Shown here piece by piece: positions 12,001 through 23,067 of a DNA stretch of 64,000 bases. Source of the DNA: Podospora comata (Eukaryota > Ascomycota > Sordariomycetes > Sordariales > Podosporaceae). The stretch's first letter is position 1, and every line of letters starts with the position of its first letter. A program made the position numbers and the translations under genes. The stretch spans positions 682,001-746,000 of the forward strand of contig CP071497.1 in assembly GCA_017354895.1 (NCBI GenBank). The letters run 5' to 3'. Below the pieces are notes generated by a model. It saw nothing but the letters and a program-made list of their open reading frames with translations, was not told the origin of the DNA and did no database searches.

Positions 12001-13344
12001 GCAGAGCGGCCTTGCTCCGGTCTTTCTCGCCTCTCTTAAAGAAGAAGCTGGCACCGAGAAGATTTTGGTCCGCAAACGATTGCGCGACTGTACGTGATAT
12101 GGTGGACTTCCCAGTTCCTGCCATGCCGTTTAGCCAGAAGATGCATTCGCCCTGCGGATCGTCCGCCCATGCCATTATGTCCCGCTGGAGGCCAACTCGG
12201 GTATCAGGGTGACATCGCGCGTCGTGCTCGTCCGTGTGGGAGTCAAAGGCAGCACCGTTCGCAACGGGGAGCTTGGAAAGGATGGCATCGCGGATCGTCT
12301 GTGAATTCGAGCGTATCTCGTCAAGCACACCACTACTGATAGTTAGAAACCTTAGAACTCGGAATTGGGGGGTAGAACATACGTTATCTTCCCGTTAATC
12401 CACTGTTTAAGATCGTCAACGGAGTTATATCCCTCCGGTGGAATCTCAAGCGCTTCCAGAAGACCGTGTGGGGAGACGGGGGTGTCAAAAGACGCCCCTT
12501 TCGTCAAACTGTCCCTGAACCTAGTGCCATCTCTTGCAATTTCTTCGGTTGCCGTTACCAACTCAGCTCTACCCCCGATCTTGTTTGTGCGCTTCTTCAG
12601 TTTATCCTCCATGTAAGCCAAGCAGAGCGCATAACAAAGAGCGTTGCCATGCGCCATATCTATCACGATCTCATCCTGGCGAGTAAGAGATGAACCCTTG
12701 TACAAGAGCGGGTGTGCAAGCTTGTTGTAAAGATCTTCCGCGATAGTCGTGACTTGTATCTCGAACATCACGTCGCAGAACTGAGAAAGGGCTCCGCATT
12801 TCGCTTTTTCCAAGCTGACGCGATAGTTGCGAGTCTCGTAGGCACCGAACCGTGTTTTCCAGGCCCGACCAACCTCACGGTCACGGACGAAAATAACTGG
12901 CTCCTCTTCCTTCCGAAAACTTTCTTTGATGAAGCGAACGGCTCTCTCCATATCGTCAGCAAATTCGAGGATGATCCTGAGTCCGACAAGATCATGAATG
13001 TTACTGAATATGTCAGAGAAGCTCTCGAATTGCTTTTGGCTGCGATCCAAAAGCGCTTTCTCGCGCCGATCGAGTGACTTTCTGATTGAATCGACCTGCT
13101 TAGTTCTGCTTTTGACTTGGCAGACAATAGCTCTGCGCTCGAGAGCACTTTTGCAAAATTCCTCCAGTCTCTCCCTCATAGCGTCGTACTCATTTAGCAA
13201 TTTAGGCCAGACGTCGTTGACGAAAGCGCTTTTAGGATCTAGGCTAACAGGCCCCTCGGTCATTTGTTTGATTTTCACCCGCAGTGACTGATTTGGAGCA
13301 TCACCGTCGCCCGCTTGAGGCAGAGCTTGTGAATGTGCATCCAT
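9040..13344 (-). CDS. NLR-type receptor: RelA/SpoT-like domain - NACHT - 9 WD40 repeats, with one in-frame TAG
   Basis: Exons are 13344-12383, 12335-10706 and 10653-9040. The introns are 12382-12336 (47 nt) and 10705-10654 (52 nt), both with CTAAC branch sites and consistent phase. Residues about 30-300 resemble a RelA/SpoT (p)ppGpp-synthetase fold: a VKSRTK/DSIRK basic segment, HDLVGLRI with the catalytic-type Asp, and FEIQVTT with the catalytic-type Glu, then HPLLYK. Next comes a NACHT NTPase: Walker A GMAGTGKST (about base 12100) and Walker B LVIDALDE. A hinge then leads to nine 42-residue WD repeats (10434-9301) and an 86-residue tail. A single TAG (10392-10390, codon 952) lies where every other repeat has TCG (Ser), so the encoded protein stops in WD repeat 1 unless this is read through or is a sequence error. 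Without it the protein would have about 1401 residues. Family knowledge: fungal NACHT-WD proteins act in non-self recognition. Confidence 0.85.
9301..10434 (-). repeat. Nine tandem 126-bp WD40-repeat units
   Basis: Nine exact 126-bp units encode 42-residue WD40 repeats that are near-identical outside a few sites. Variation concentrates right after EGH (DSP, SDH, SDY, NTD, GRL, GNP), after ASGS (YDK, YDN, DDN, DDH, YDC) and in the GEY/GGH/GEH segment. This is the pattern of concerted evolution with variable surface positions known for the HNWD family. It lies wholly within the coding frame of the receptor. Confidence 0.95.
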
Positions 13345-14059
13345 GGTATGCTGGCAGCGTAGTGTTCTACCAATCGACCAAATGAAGTGCTGATCGTGGA
13401 GGTGATGGGGCTCGCATAGCCGCCTGTACAGGCAGGATTAATAGAAAGGAAGCAGTAAATACACTAGCAGAGGGTGCGAAGGGCAGTGTTCAAACTGCGA
13501 TCGGGCCTTGTCTCAAAGGTTGACGGACTCGTAGGTAGGCAGTACAGAAGTTGGATAAGGGAGAGAATTAGCAGCCAAAGGCTCCTGGAGCGACGACAAG
13601 GAGCCAGGCAGCTGTTCCGCCATTGCATTGGGCATCAAGCTAATGCTGCAATTCCTGCAGCTACCTGTGTCTATCGGCTTGCATAAGCGAGTCACAGTAC
13701 CACACGACGAAGATAAGGTCTGTGCTGGTTTGAATCATGCCGTGCTACGCGACGCACAATGGCCAGCCTGCAACGAGGCACTTTGCAAGGCAGCCGAGGG
13801 CGGAGGGCCTACTGCGCCACAACCTCAAGCTGCACGTGATATTAGCGACATGCAGATCGCACTACATAAGGCAGTCGAACAAGGTGCTTTAGTCTCAATC
13901 GTTGGACACTGAGAGTTCTTAACAGAACTGCAATCTGAGGTTTGGAGACTTCCACGCTTATGAACTTGTAACGGGTATCTACAAACCTCAAGCTGGTTCT
14001 TACACACACTTCTTCCCTCTCCTTCAGATCGCTATCCTTATACAGCCTGGACGAGGAGG
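13345..14059. promoter_or_regulatory. Divergent promoter interval
   Basis: About 0.7 kb separates the receptor start (minus) and the CorA-like start (plus). Open frames here are short and show no domain. It presumably holds both promoters, but I see no specific element. Confidence 0.35.
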
Positions 14060-15547
14060 ATGAACTACGAAAAAGTATCATACAGAGATTTTGTCCGATC
14101 TCGATGTCAAACCAACCCTTGCGTCACTGGATTAGCCGACTATTTGAGATGTGGGCCTGGAGCTGCCAGTACCATCGTTACTCTCGACTACTCCCGGGAC
14201 GGACAATCGGTACCGAATCCTCTAACGGTATCCGAGGTTGATCTGGCCAGGCTGATGGGTGCCACCTCTACAACCGCTGGCCGGATTGTGCTCGTCGAGA
14301 ACATCCAACCCCATCTGGTCAGTGTTCTCGGCGAGATTTTGGATATAGATCCAATCTTCTTTGCCGGCCACGTCACAACCGACTTCAAAGACATCGAGAA
14401 AGCACCGCCTCCTCCTTCACTTGCGTTGTTTCCATCCCAGATTGCTGAAAATGGCTATCTCCATCTCCACTATCAGCAGGTATTGGACCTGGGAAGCGCA
14501 GACGTATTTACATCTTCGTACAGTCTGAAATCGGACTCCAACGTTCCTCGAAATGTGAGACGCCTACCACATCTATCAGGCCGACAGATTGCTTTGGCTC
14601 GAGCGTGCTGTTCTATTCTAGTGAAAAAGATCAAAGGCATATGGATTTGTAAGTCTTGCTCAGATATTTAGTGCATCTTGACGGCATCTCTAACATTAGT
14701 AGGCCTAGTCCTGGTTGATCCCCCTGTAAATATGGTTCTTGAGACGCTGGGGTTAGTCGGCCGAAAGTCACATCCAAGTATGATGTTGCATGGAGGATTC
14801 GAGGAATTTAAGCAACCGACGTCTTTCGCGTCTTTCGGATCTACCACGAGCGATCGTTTACCAGATAAGAAGTCGATGCTCAGTAACCTGCTCCGCTATT
14901 TCCGCTACCAACCACCTGGGTTCATAATAGCCGAGCCTAGCATCTTGAGCCTCGGCTACTACCCGATACGTATGGTCTTAGCTGAGTGGATTCTTTACAC
15001 GCTCCTGATGAGTCGTTACTTGAAATATTATGAATATACTCTGCACGACATCGAGAATCGACTGCACGATAGCGATATTATCGACCTTCAACGTTGGCGG
15101 CGGCGGAGCATGCAAAGCCGACAAAAACTAATTCTTCTCTCTGAGTTCATCGATTATTGGTTACAACAGGAGTCCAACAAGCAGCCGTGGGATTTTATAC
15201 TGAAAGATATCAAGCATGTATCGTCACAGCTAGAGCATTACAGCCGCTCGCTCGAGAATATGGTCCCAGTAGCAACATCGATGGTACAGCTGCTCGACTC
15301 GCGGCGGTCGATACAAGAGGCTGCCAACGTTAGCCGGCTCACTTTTATTGCGCTGGTGTTTGTGCCGCTGTCTTGGGTCGCCAGCCTTTTCAGCATGTCA
15401 GAAGATTACTCTCCAGGACACAAGAGCTTTTGGGTATATTTTGCTACTGCACTGCCAGTTATGATTCTAGTCTTGCTTTTATCAACTGTGCAATGGGATC
15501 GACTAGAGGGAAAACTGGACAGGATTTGGGTAGTTTTACGACGGTAA
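14060..15547 (+). CDS. CorA-like Mg2+ transporter-family membrane protein, divergent
   Basis: Two exons of about 490 residues. The first ends at 14650-14651 inside the codon after IWI; the intron runs from the GTAAGT there to about 14700, and two acceptors 3 nt apart (TTAG/TAG) are possible. The C-terminus has the two-helix CorA topology: a long helical region with charged heptads (about 15010-15330), then TM1 (FIALVFVPLSWVASLF), a short loop and TM2 (VYFATALPVMILVLLL). The CorA signature GMN that should end TM1 reads SMS, so Mg2+ selectivity cannot be assumed. Fungal genomes carry many such CorA-fold proteins of unknown function. It sits head-to-head with the NLR gene. The N-terminal half is unrecognised. 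Confidence 0.72.
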
Positions 15548-15866
15548 GCGGGAAGACGAAGGATTGAAGCAGTGTTAGCGTAGCTATACAAAATGTAATA
15601 ATTGTTCTATAATCTACACGTTGCCTTGCGTTTTCAATTAGCTTTCCAGACAGTTAATGTGAGTCTTAATGGATCACAGTTCCCGGCCGTGCATTCGCTT
15701 TGAAATACAAAAATATAAATATCACGGCACCGGCCGGTATTTTCGAAATTCCACCGGTACCGCCTTTTTTTTACCTTTCTCTACGTTATTATAATAGGCG
15801 TATTTAGTAGCCTTTAATGTTTCTACTAACGTTATTAACTTTTCTTTTTCGATTTTACCGCCTATA

Positions 15867-16263
15867 TGTCACGGTTTTGGAAGACAGTGGGGACACAAGA
15901 AACCAATCAGGCTAGACCGGGCGATCGAGCGGGGCTCACGGTCCAGGTAGATAAACGGACCAGTAAGATTGGGACCGGGGACCGCGGCGGGGATCACGGC
16001 CCAGTATCGGCCAATCAGAGGAGGACCGAGGACCGTCTGTGAGTCAACGGTCCACGGTCCCAAGGTCTATATGTACGGAGGACTGGCTGGTGTAGATAGA
16101 CAGTTCCGCAGTATACAATACAAGTCACAATCATTGGTATCTAGACTGTTGTGATTGAGACAAGCCATTTATTATACACTGTTTAGCTGTACCGAACCAG
16201 GATTGTTCAGAAATGCCCTCAACCAGTATCCCATTCAGAGGTTCTGGATAGGGGTTCGTCACA
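15867..16263. mobile_element. Possible solo LTR
   Basis: The segment begins TGTCACGG and ends TTCGTCACA, so it has TG...CA ends with a short inverted repeat (TGTCAC/GTCACA... partial). It contains GC-rich repeated GGACCG blocks (about 15955-16050) followed by a TATATGTA box (about 16067), like a U3-R layout. The preceding interval (15550-15866) is AT-rich. I find no second copy in the window and no matching target-site duplication (CTATA before, CCCTG after), so this is tentative. Confidence 0.35.
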
Positions 16264-16618
16264 CCCTGATTATATCCTGATTAGCTACTTCCTATCTAAT
16301 CTAACGATTAGCTAAGCGCGCCCTGCGCCGCTCACACTGTTTGACCTACTTGTTGGCTTAACTGTGACACACGCGTAAGGAGAAAACGGAAGTTATAATT
16401 AATTTTAGTTACGGTAAGTATAGCCGAACCGTCCTTAGGCATACTTTAGCTTAGGGTAATGCTTACTACGCTCACCTTTTGCTCACTTTCTGAGACTAAT
16501 ATGGACAGAGCCCCAAGCTATTGTCGGGTGTGACTATATAGGTAAATGAACTCTCGAAAAGTCTGACGAGAAGCTAGATGATTATGATGATGATGATGAT
16601 GACTGGCTTGTATCGAGG

Positions 16619-17578
16619 ATGAAGAGTCTTTTGACTTCAGACAGGTACTCCGATATGACCATCTCCTGTGGCACCCAAAGCTGGAAGGTGCACCAAGCAA
16701 TCGTCTGTCCCGCTTGTCCGCTGTTTGAAAAGACGTTGGCTGGAGACTGGAAGGTAAGTTGTATAAGTTGTGAAGGGTGTTGTTGAAGCTTCTGACAAGA
16801 ATTGCCATCCATGAAGCACAAGACAACACCATCGACATGTCGACTCACGCCCCCTGGATGATTGACCGTCTCGTGGAGTTCATCTACACTGGAGAATATT
16901 CGACCTGTTAACACACGACCAAAGGCGACGGTGATGTCAATTTCGATGACAATAGCTGCTCCACGCTCCTCACAAAGGACCAATTACTCCATGGTTTTGA
17001 TCAGACCGATCTGCCCACTGCTTTCACGACTCCCGACACCAGTGAGCGTTTCACGAGTTCGGGTTATCCTAATCGTGGACTTTCCCCGGACCGTATCAGA
17101 GAGGGCCTTTGGATCTCACCGCAGATGTATATCCTGTGTGTAATCCAAAGGCTTTGTAACTTTGCCGCAGTCCGCTTTCATGAGTTCGGCTCTCTTCTCT
17201 CACACCCAGACTGAGCGTCAGATAGACACCAAAGCATGGAACATTCATCTGAATTTGTCCAATGGGTTGGAAAGATACTAGTTTCGATGATCGATCCACT
17301 TTATTCAACACTGCCGCCCATCTCGAGAGAGAAAGGGCATGCTTCACACAAAGCTATGTCACCATTTGAAGCGGTATGCAAGGGTTGAGGAGTATAGGGC
17401 GCAAATCGTTCTCATGGTGCAGAAGCATAACGAGTTCGCCCAAGATATTCGGAACGTCTATCACAAACTGCACCTGGCGGCCCTGATGACCTTGACCACC
17501 ACTTGTTGCAAAGTGTTGAGCGCGTTGATCACCTCGTTCACAATCCGGAGCTTCGGGGATTTACATGTAGCATGAGGG
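16619..17578 (+). pseudogene. Decayed BTB/POZ-domain gene
   Basis: From the ATG at 16619 the frame reads a clear BTB start: KSLLTSDRYSDMTISCG, then a WKVHQAIVC block and LFEKTLAGDWK, ending at a GTAAGT (16754). A second block at about 16816-16908 (DNTIDMSTHAPW ... RLVEFIYTGEY) is the next part of the same fold, but it ends in TAA at once. A third block (about 17124-17195; MYILCVIQRLCNF...) matches the later helical part in yet another frame. The blocks cannot be joined by a normal-length intron in phase, and further stops follow. I infer a pseudogene. BTB proteins mediate oligomerisation or cullin-3 binding; no function remains likely here. A run of GAT repeats lies just upstream (16578-16600). 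Confidence 0.6.
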
Positions 17579-18072
17579 ATTTGATAGACTCGTTAATAAA
17601 ATAAAATGGGTTACCAATCGTCTTATTCCGGCCTTGGTCAGAGTGAATGCTTTCTCCCTCTCTCTCCAAAAGCTGGGATCAGCCCATGGTTGTTGTAAAC
17701 ATTTGATGTCGAGAGAAGAGCCAGATGTCTAACCACAGCAACAGCAACTGAGATAAACTCCAGCCTAACATGAGTTAGCAATGTCTCACCTCCAAGCGTA
17801 TAGACAGAATATAGCAACCTACCAGGAAAGCGATTGGATGTCTAGGATACGAAAGGCCACGCCGCTATACACCACGGTTGATTTTGGGTCCAAGCCATGG
17901 CTTTGATGGTGCACCTATGTTGCGGATCCCATATGTACCTGTCGTTCGAGCGGTGAGCTTGAGAACGTGACCGGATCCAGATGGCCGAAACGTAAACATA
18001 CCAATGCGATTGCCGACGCTTTTGGTGACCCTTCATGTACCCTTCCACGTTGCTTCATCACTCTGTGATTCT

Positions 18073-18603
18073 CTAGTTCTCTCCCTTGCTCTTCACGGCG
18101 GCCACTCTGAAGGCGTATTGTCCCCACGGATCGTAAGCAGCTGAAGCGTTGGACTCGCCGGCGCAGTCAACATTGGTCTTGGAGTCGCTATCTTGCTCTC
18201 CAGCACCTTGCTCCTTGTCGCTGTCCAAGAGCGGCTTGAAAAGGGCGATCTCTCTATCGGTGGCGTAATGATGCCAGGGATCAAAGGTAGGATCGTTGGT
18301 GAAGTGGACAGTAACCTTGGCTTTGTACGACTCTGGCGAAGGCCGCTTGTCGGCCGGTTGGTGGCGGAGGTCAATGTTCAGCACGGCCTCCTCCATCAGA
18401 TCCTCTTCGGTGAAGGTTGTATCGCCGCAGTAGAAGCACTCGGAAGGCTTGAGATAGTGGTAGGTTGTGCCTCTCTTCTTGGGGCCGCGGCACTCGTCCC
18501 AGTTCTTGCGCTGCTTGTTGCAAGGCTTGAGGTCGATCTCCTGCGAGTCGATGGCAGCGCCGCAGTCCTTGCAGGCGTAGTGGCAGAGGGTGAAGGTGCA
18601 CAT
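18073..18603 (-). CDS. Small Cys-rich protein, unknown
   Basis: Intronless, 176 residues from the ATG at 18603 (MCTFTLCHYACKDCG). A longer frame upstream exists, but the Cys-rich start is in better context. The N-terminal third contains CxxxxCxxC-type pairs (CHYACKDCG, then CNKQ, DECRG, ECFYCGD), suggesting zinc binding. The C-terminal part is acidic and contains two FDPW/YDPWG elements. The family resembles small fungal hypothetical proteins seen in several copies per genome, but I cannot name it. It diverges from the gene at 19011, with about 400 bp between them. Confidence 0.7.
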   Translation of the reverse strand: MCTFTLCHYACKDCGAAIDSQEIDLKPCNKQRKNWDECRGPKKRGTTYHYLKPSECFYCGDTTFTEEDLMEEAVLNIDLRHQPADKRPSPESYKAKVTVHFTNDPTFDPWHHYATDREIALFKPLLDSDKEQGAGEQDSDSKTNVDCAGESNASAAYDPWGQYAFRVAAVKSKGEN

Positions 18604-19010
18604 CTTGGCGGGAGGAGTGACGGATTGGTGTGTAAGTTGGGTGAAGGCAATGAAGCGAGACGAAGAAAACAATCTTCTTGTGGCGTTTGTGAACAAAAGA
18701 AGTAAAGAGTCGAGGGACAACGAAAGAGATTGCTATTTATGGCATCATCCAGCGGCCCCGGCACTCTATCCTGCAGCGGGGCTTTATTCACCTTTTTTCA
18801 CCTGGTCTATTGTGATCGAAGACAATGGCTTTGTCGCACCGGACGGCCAATTGGAATTGGCAGTATATAAGTTGCTCCCAATCCCTGACCCTGTAACGGA
18901 CCGACATTCATACATTATACACTTCACTGAATCTATCTGATCAATCACAGAGCAGCCTTAATCAGTCACAGGTCATCTAGTTCAGATAACAGTGAGTCAT
19001 CTCGGTCAAA

Positions 19011-20327
19011 ATGGCAACCAATTCCACATACTTTGTTGCTCTCTGCTCCTTCGTAGCCACCCGCTATGCGGAAGCCGGGATCCAACTTGACGATATCGAG
19101 CGCGAAGAATTGCCCCTTGCCCTCAGAACCTTCCTCAACACCATCTCCAACGGTCTTCGTGACCCCATTCCGGAGAAAAGAAAGCGCCGAGGTATTGACT
19201 TCGGCACGGAAACACTCAACGAGATTCCTCCTGCTAACTTGCATTACAGCACCAACAAAGGCCGCCAATGCCAGCCACACATTAGCCGGCACCGGCAGTC
19301 CCGCTCGGGTATATCTTCAGGCCTTGTTCCCGAATACTTCGGCTGCCCGAGATGTCAGGGCACTGGAACCACCTGCCCAAACGCCAACATGACCGCCCTC
19401 ATCAATCGTGAAAGCGGGCCCATTTCCAAGCTAGCCTCCGCAATCTACGCAGTCGACCAGGTCTTTCACAAATGGGTAGTCCACGCCTTCCCCCCCGGCT
19501 TCTCCTGGGCCTCCTCCCCCTTGGACAACTCCTACTCCCAAGCCGAGCTGACCACCTTCTTCAACTTCATCACCTTGTCCTACAACCTCCACACCCTCCG
19601 CACCACCCTCAAGGACCTCAGCACCCACATGAAATCCGTCTCCAGAAAAATCACCGCCTTCTCCGCCGCCCTCTCCTTCCTCTTGGGAATCCTAATCCAC
19701 ATCTCGGAGAGCCGCGGAGTCCAAATCCCCCCTAACCTCCCCTTCACCTTCAAACCAGTCGACGAAACCGATTACCGCTGCCCCTTCCCGGGCATCACCA
19801 ACCGGTCCCACACCAGACCCCCACACGACCACTACTTCACCCTCCTCAAGAATTCCATCCTCCTCCGCCACGCCGTCACCCAACTCTCCAAATTCATCAC
19901 CACCACGCTCGCCTCCCACATCCGCCTCGCCGTCATGTCCCTCGGCGCCTTGTCACAATCCCCCCCCGGAACTATCGACCCTTCTCTCTTCTGCCCAGGT
20001 AGGCTGGTCCAGTTAGCGGACAAGCTGGGAAACATGGAGGTCATCTCCATGGAGCAGGAACTCAAGCCTTTTCTCCAACGGCTCGAGGACCATGCCGCGG
20101 CTGTCAAGGAGAAGCTGGCTGGGTGGGATTTGGGGGATCAGGCGCTGGCGATGGATACCAGCCTGCCGAGGTCGTATGTCGAGATGTTGGCGGGCAAGTT
20201 TGGGGAGGTTCAGACGGCGACGTTGGGGAGTGGCGGGTGGATGATCCAGGTTGCGGAGGAGGGGGCGAGGGTGGTGGGTGAGGTTGCTGAGGGGTATAGG
20301 GTGTTGAGGCTGAGGGAGTGTTGTTGA
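19011..20327 (+). CDS. Hypothetical protein, about 438 residues
   Basis: The frame is open throughout, from an ATG in good context (CAAAATGGCA), with strong C-ending codon bias that argues for a real gene. No known domain is recognised. The C-terminal two thirds is helical, with a hydrophobic stretch (SAALSFLLGILIHI, about 19660-19700). A good branch/acceptor (TGCTAACTTGCATTACAG, ending 19249) follows a weak donor (GTATTG, 19191). Splicing there would change frame and need a second intron near 19309-19351 to restore it. Residues about 60-115 of the unspliced product are therefore uncertain. Confidence 0.65.
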   Translation: MATNSTYFVALCSFVATRYAEAGIQLDDIEREELPLALRTFLNTISNGLRDPIPEKRKRRGIDFGTETLNEIPPANLHYSTNKGRQCQPHISRHRQSRSGISSGLVPEYFGCPRCQGTGTTCPNANMTALINRESGPISKLASAIYAVDQVFHKWVVHAFPPGFSWASSPLDNSYSQAELTTFFNFITLSYNLHTLRTTLKDLSTHMKSVSRKITAFSAALSFLLGILIHISESRGVQIPPNLPFTFKPVDETDYRCPFPGITNRSHTRPPHDHYFTLLKNSILLRHAVTQLSKFITTTLASHIRLAVMSLGALSQSPPGTIDPSLFCPGRLVQLADKLGNMEVISMEQELKPFLQRLEDHAAAVKEKLAGWDLGDQALAMDTSLPRSYVEMLAGKFGEVQTATLGSGGWMIQVAEEGARVVGEVAEGYRVLRLRECC

Positions 20328-21028
20328 TTGACATAGGAGTGGGAGATGGTGGGTGGGCAGATCAAGGTATAGAGTTTGGTAAGTAGGGTGTAGTTTTCTT
20401 TAGGTTGTTGGGACTGTCACGACTGTCTGATGCCGTGCTTTTGGATATCACCTTTTACCAATTTTCTTCTTTTATAACACATGAAGCCAGAAATGCTTAC
20501 TACCTACCTAATTTATTCTTACTACCTAATTTTTTTTTTACCACAACACACACAAGTCCCAGAAATGCAACAGTGAACCGTGACAAGTAGCAAGAACCAA
20601 ACAGCACCATGGTTTTATTGTCAACGGTGGAAGGGATGAATCCCGTGAACCACCACGTCAAAAGCTATGCTAGGTATCTATCTACCCAATCACAAAGCTA
20701 ATCTTTCCCTTCCATCCGTGACGTCAGTTCAGAGACTGACATGTCCAATTCCCAGTGCTGACTGATCCCTGCCTTGAAAAATGTACCCTGGCCAGAGTAG
20801 AGAAGAGAAAAAGGAAAGAGGTATAAGAAAACAGAAAATAGAAAACACACTCATTGTTCGAGTGAGACTTGTTTGTGTTGTACAGGCCCTCCACAATTGA
20901 CCTCGACAACAGCAAAGAAAATAGGGCAAGAAACCCCCGCCGTCACCCGTCCCAGTTCCGTGATATGCTCCCAATTCCCCCATGTATGCATATATTTGTC
21001 CCAACCTTTCACTCTGCATGCCGCCCTC
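20328..21028. other. Intergenic (convergent 3' ends)
   Basis: About 0.7 kb between two converging genes. It contains T-rich tracts (20470-20545) and no convincing coding frame. Confidence 0.4.
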
Positions 21029-23067
21029 TTAGTTCTTGATATACCAGTCAGGATGCTCACCAACCCACTTCTTGACCTTCAACCCCGAATCGATCTTGGG
21101 GTAGGGGTTAGTAGGCCAGTATGCCCTCCAGGCATTGCAGTTGTTGTTGTGCTGGTTCTTGTCCGCCTGGCTGAAACCGTTGCGCAAGTCATTGGGGCGC
21201 TCGAGATACTGCACCGACAAACCGCCAGACACGTGCCAGGCAATGTGGCAGTGGAAAAGCCAAGCACCGGGGTTGTCAGACTTGAAGGCGATGAGCAGCC
21301 ATCCGTTGGCGGGAAGCATGGCGACGTCGCGACGGACCGGGTTGGAGCTCTTGAGCAGGGCCATGTCAGTGGCGGGATTGAAGCGGTAGCGTGTCTGAGG
21401 AACGCCGGCCTGTTGGTCGGGGGAGCGGCCGACGACGAGGAAATCATGACCGTGAAGATGCATCGGGTGCGGAATGCTGAAGGGGCCGGTAGGGTCGTTC
21501 TCGATGAGCCAGTAAGTCCACTGGTTGACGCTGTTGACGGTGATGACGTTGGCTTGAGGAGGATAGCTGGTGTTTTGGGCAATGACGTAGTCAACAATCG
21601 GTTTGTCCCAGTCGACATTAATGGAGCTGCCATTGACCTTCCAGACAAAGAGGGGTGTGCCGCCGAGGGTCAAGGAGACGGGCAGAGTGTTGTTAGGGCG
21701 GGGAGTGAAGCCACTAGTAGGAACGCTGCGGGAGACAACAGGTGTCAAGTTGTTGAGGTCCATGCAGTTGGCATCAGCAGCAGGAGTGCCAATGTTGGTC
21801 GGGAGAGTGTTAGGAGCTCCCTGGTAGCGGAAGACCGCAGCCGGGTGAGGATTGAGCGAAGCACCGCAGGCAAGACCGCCGCCAAACGTGGCGTTGAACC
21901 AGTAGTTCCCAACACTCTTGTTGGCGTCAATAGTGACATCGTAGCGCTGGCCAACGGCAAGGAAGAGACTGTCGACAGTCTGGGCCTGAACGGGAACCAT
22001 GTCGGCGGCAATGATGGTCATGGTGTGATTCTGGAGCTTCAGCTGGAAGTGATCGTGGGTCGAGGTGTTGATGATGCGGAGACGATGACGCTTGCCGGGG
22101 GTGAGCGTGACATTGGCAAAATTACCAGCGCCGGTCTGGGGATTCTTTCCGTGCCCTTTGAAGAGAACAGTGTCACTGGGAGGGGGACCGCCATTCATGG
22201 TTTCCTCAACCAGGACATCAGCCGGCTTGTGGTAGTAGTCGGTGATGGGGAAGACACCAAGATCGATATCGTAGGGAAGCGAAGCAGGACCATTGACCAC
22301 GATGGTGCCAACGACGCCGTTGCCGTATTGGGCCGAGAAATGCGAGTGGTACCAACTGGTGCCATATTGCTGAGCGCGGAACCTGTAGATGCGGCTGCCT
22401 CCCTTGGGCGGGATAGGGCATTCGGTGACACCGTTGGCACCATCGTGCATGTTTGTTCCTTTCTGGTGGAGACCGTGCCAATGAATAGAGGTGCTGCGAG
22501 AAAAGGGTCAGTACAAGTTCCATGGGCAGTAAACAATATCAATGTGAGAAACATACCCATTAGTCCTGAGATTGTTGATGACATTGACTTGAATCCAATC
22601 ACCCCAGTTAGCAGTAATGGTAGGCCCTGCATCACCTGTTAGCATAGCCCTTGTCAGATGGTACGGCAGTGAACATACCAAAGATGTCACCATTGACAAG
22701 CATGACCTTCTCCTTAACCACGCCATCAGGACCGAGCCAGTTGTCAACTTCGGTCAAGGTCAGAGTATACTATAAGGCTGTTAGTAACCAGGGGCACCAT
22801 GACTTCATCAAAGGGGCAAAAGCATACGGTGCGTGTGACTCCGGTGTTGGGAGTGCTGACTTCGTAGTCCGTGTTGATATCAAAACCAGGGGCCCAGCAA
22901 GCACGGTTGGCGGCAGTGTGGCACGAAGACTGCCTCTCTTCGACGGGACGAAGAAGATCACGAGTGACCTCACGGGGCACGCCCGGGAGAGAAGGTGCGG
23001 CCAGGACGGCGCTGGGGGCGACGAGGCCAAGCAGGAGCGCCGCGGCGCTGAAGAAGGACTTCATCAT
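21029..23067 (-). CDS. lac: Secreted ascomycete laccase (multicopper oxidase)
   Basis: Four exons (23067-22828, 22769-22679, 22626-22557, 22493-21029) give 621 residues with consistent phases. An N-terminal signal peptide (KSFFSAAALLLGLVAPSAVLA) precedes a propeptide. All four copper-ligand segments are present: IHWHG (near residue 138), WYHSHFSAQ, HPMHLHGHDF and HCHIAWHVSGGL. Leu follows at the axial type-1 position, as in high-potential laccases. The C-terminus has the ascomycete DSGL processing site, followed by a short basic tail that is cleaved in characterised relatives. It oxidises phenols with reduction of O2 to water outside the cell. Several NxS/T sites fit secretion. The start is the first of two adjacent ATGs (23067 and 23064). 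Confidence 0.95.

Noticed and set aside
19191-19249. Intron in the 438-residue hypothetical gene
   Set aside because: Good acceptor but weak donor, and splicing breaks the frame unless a second poor intron is assumed; kept as an alternative only.
20873-22642. 589-codon open frame on the plus strand
   Set aside because: Antisense to the laccase exon, which has all copper motifs and consistent introns; no independent support.
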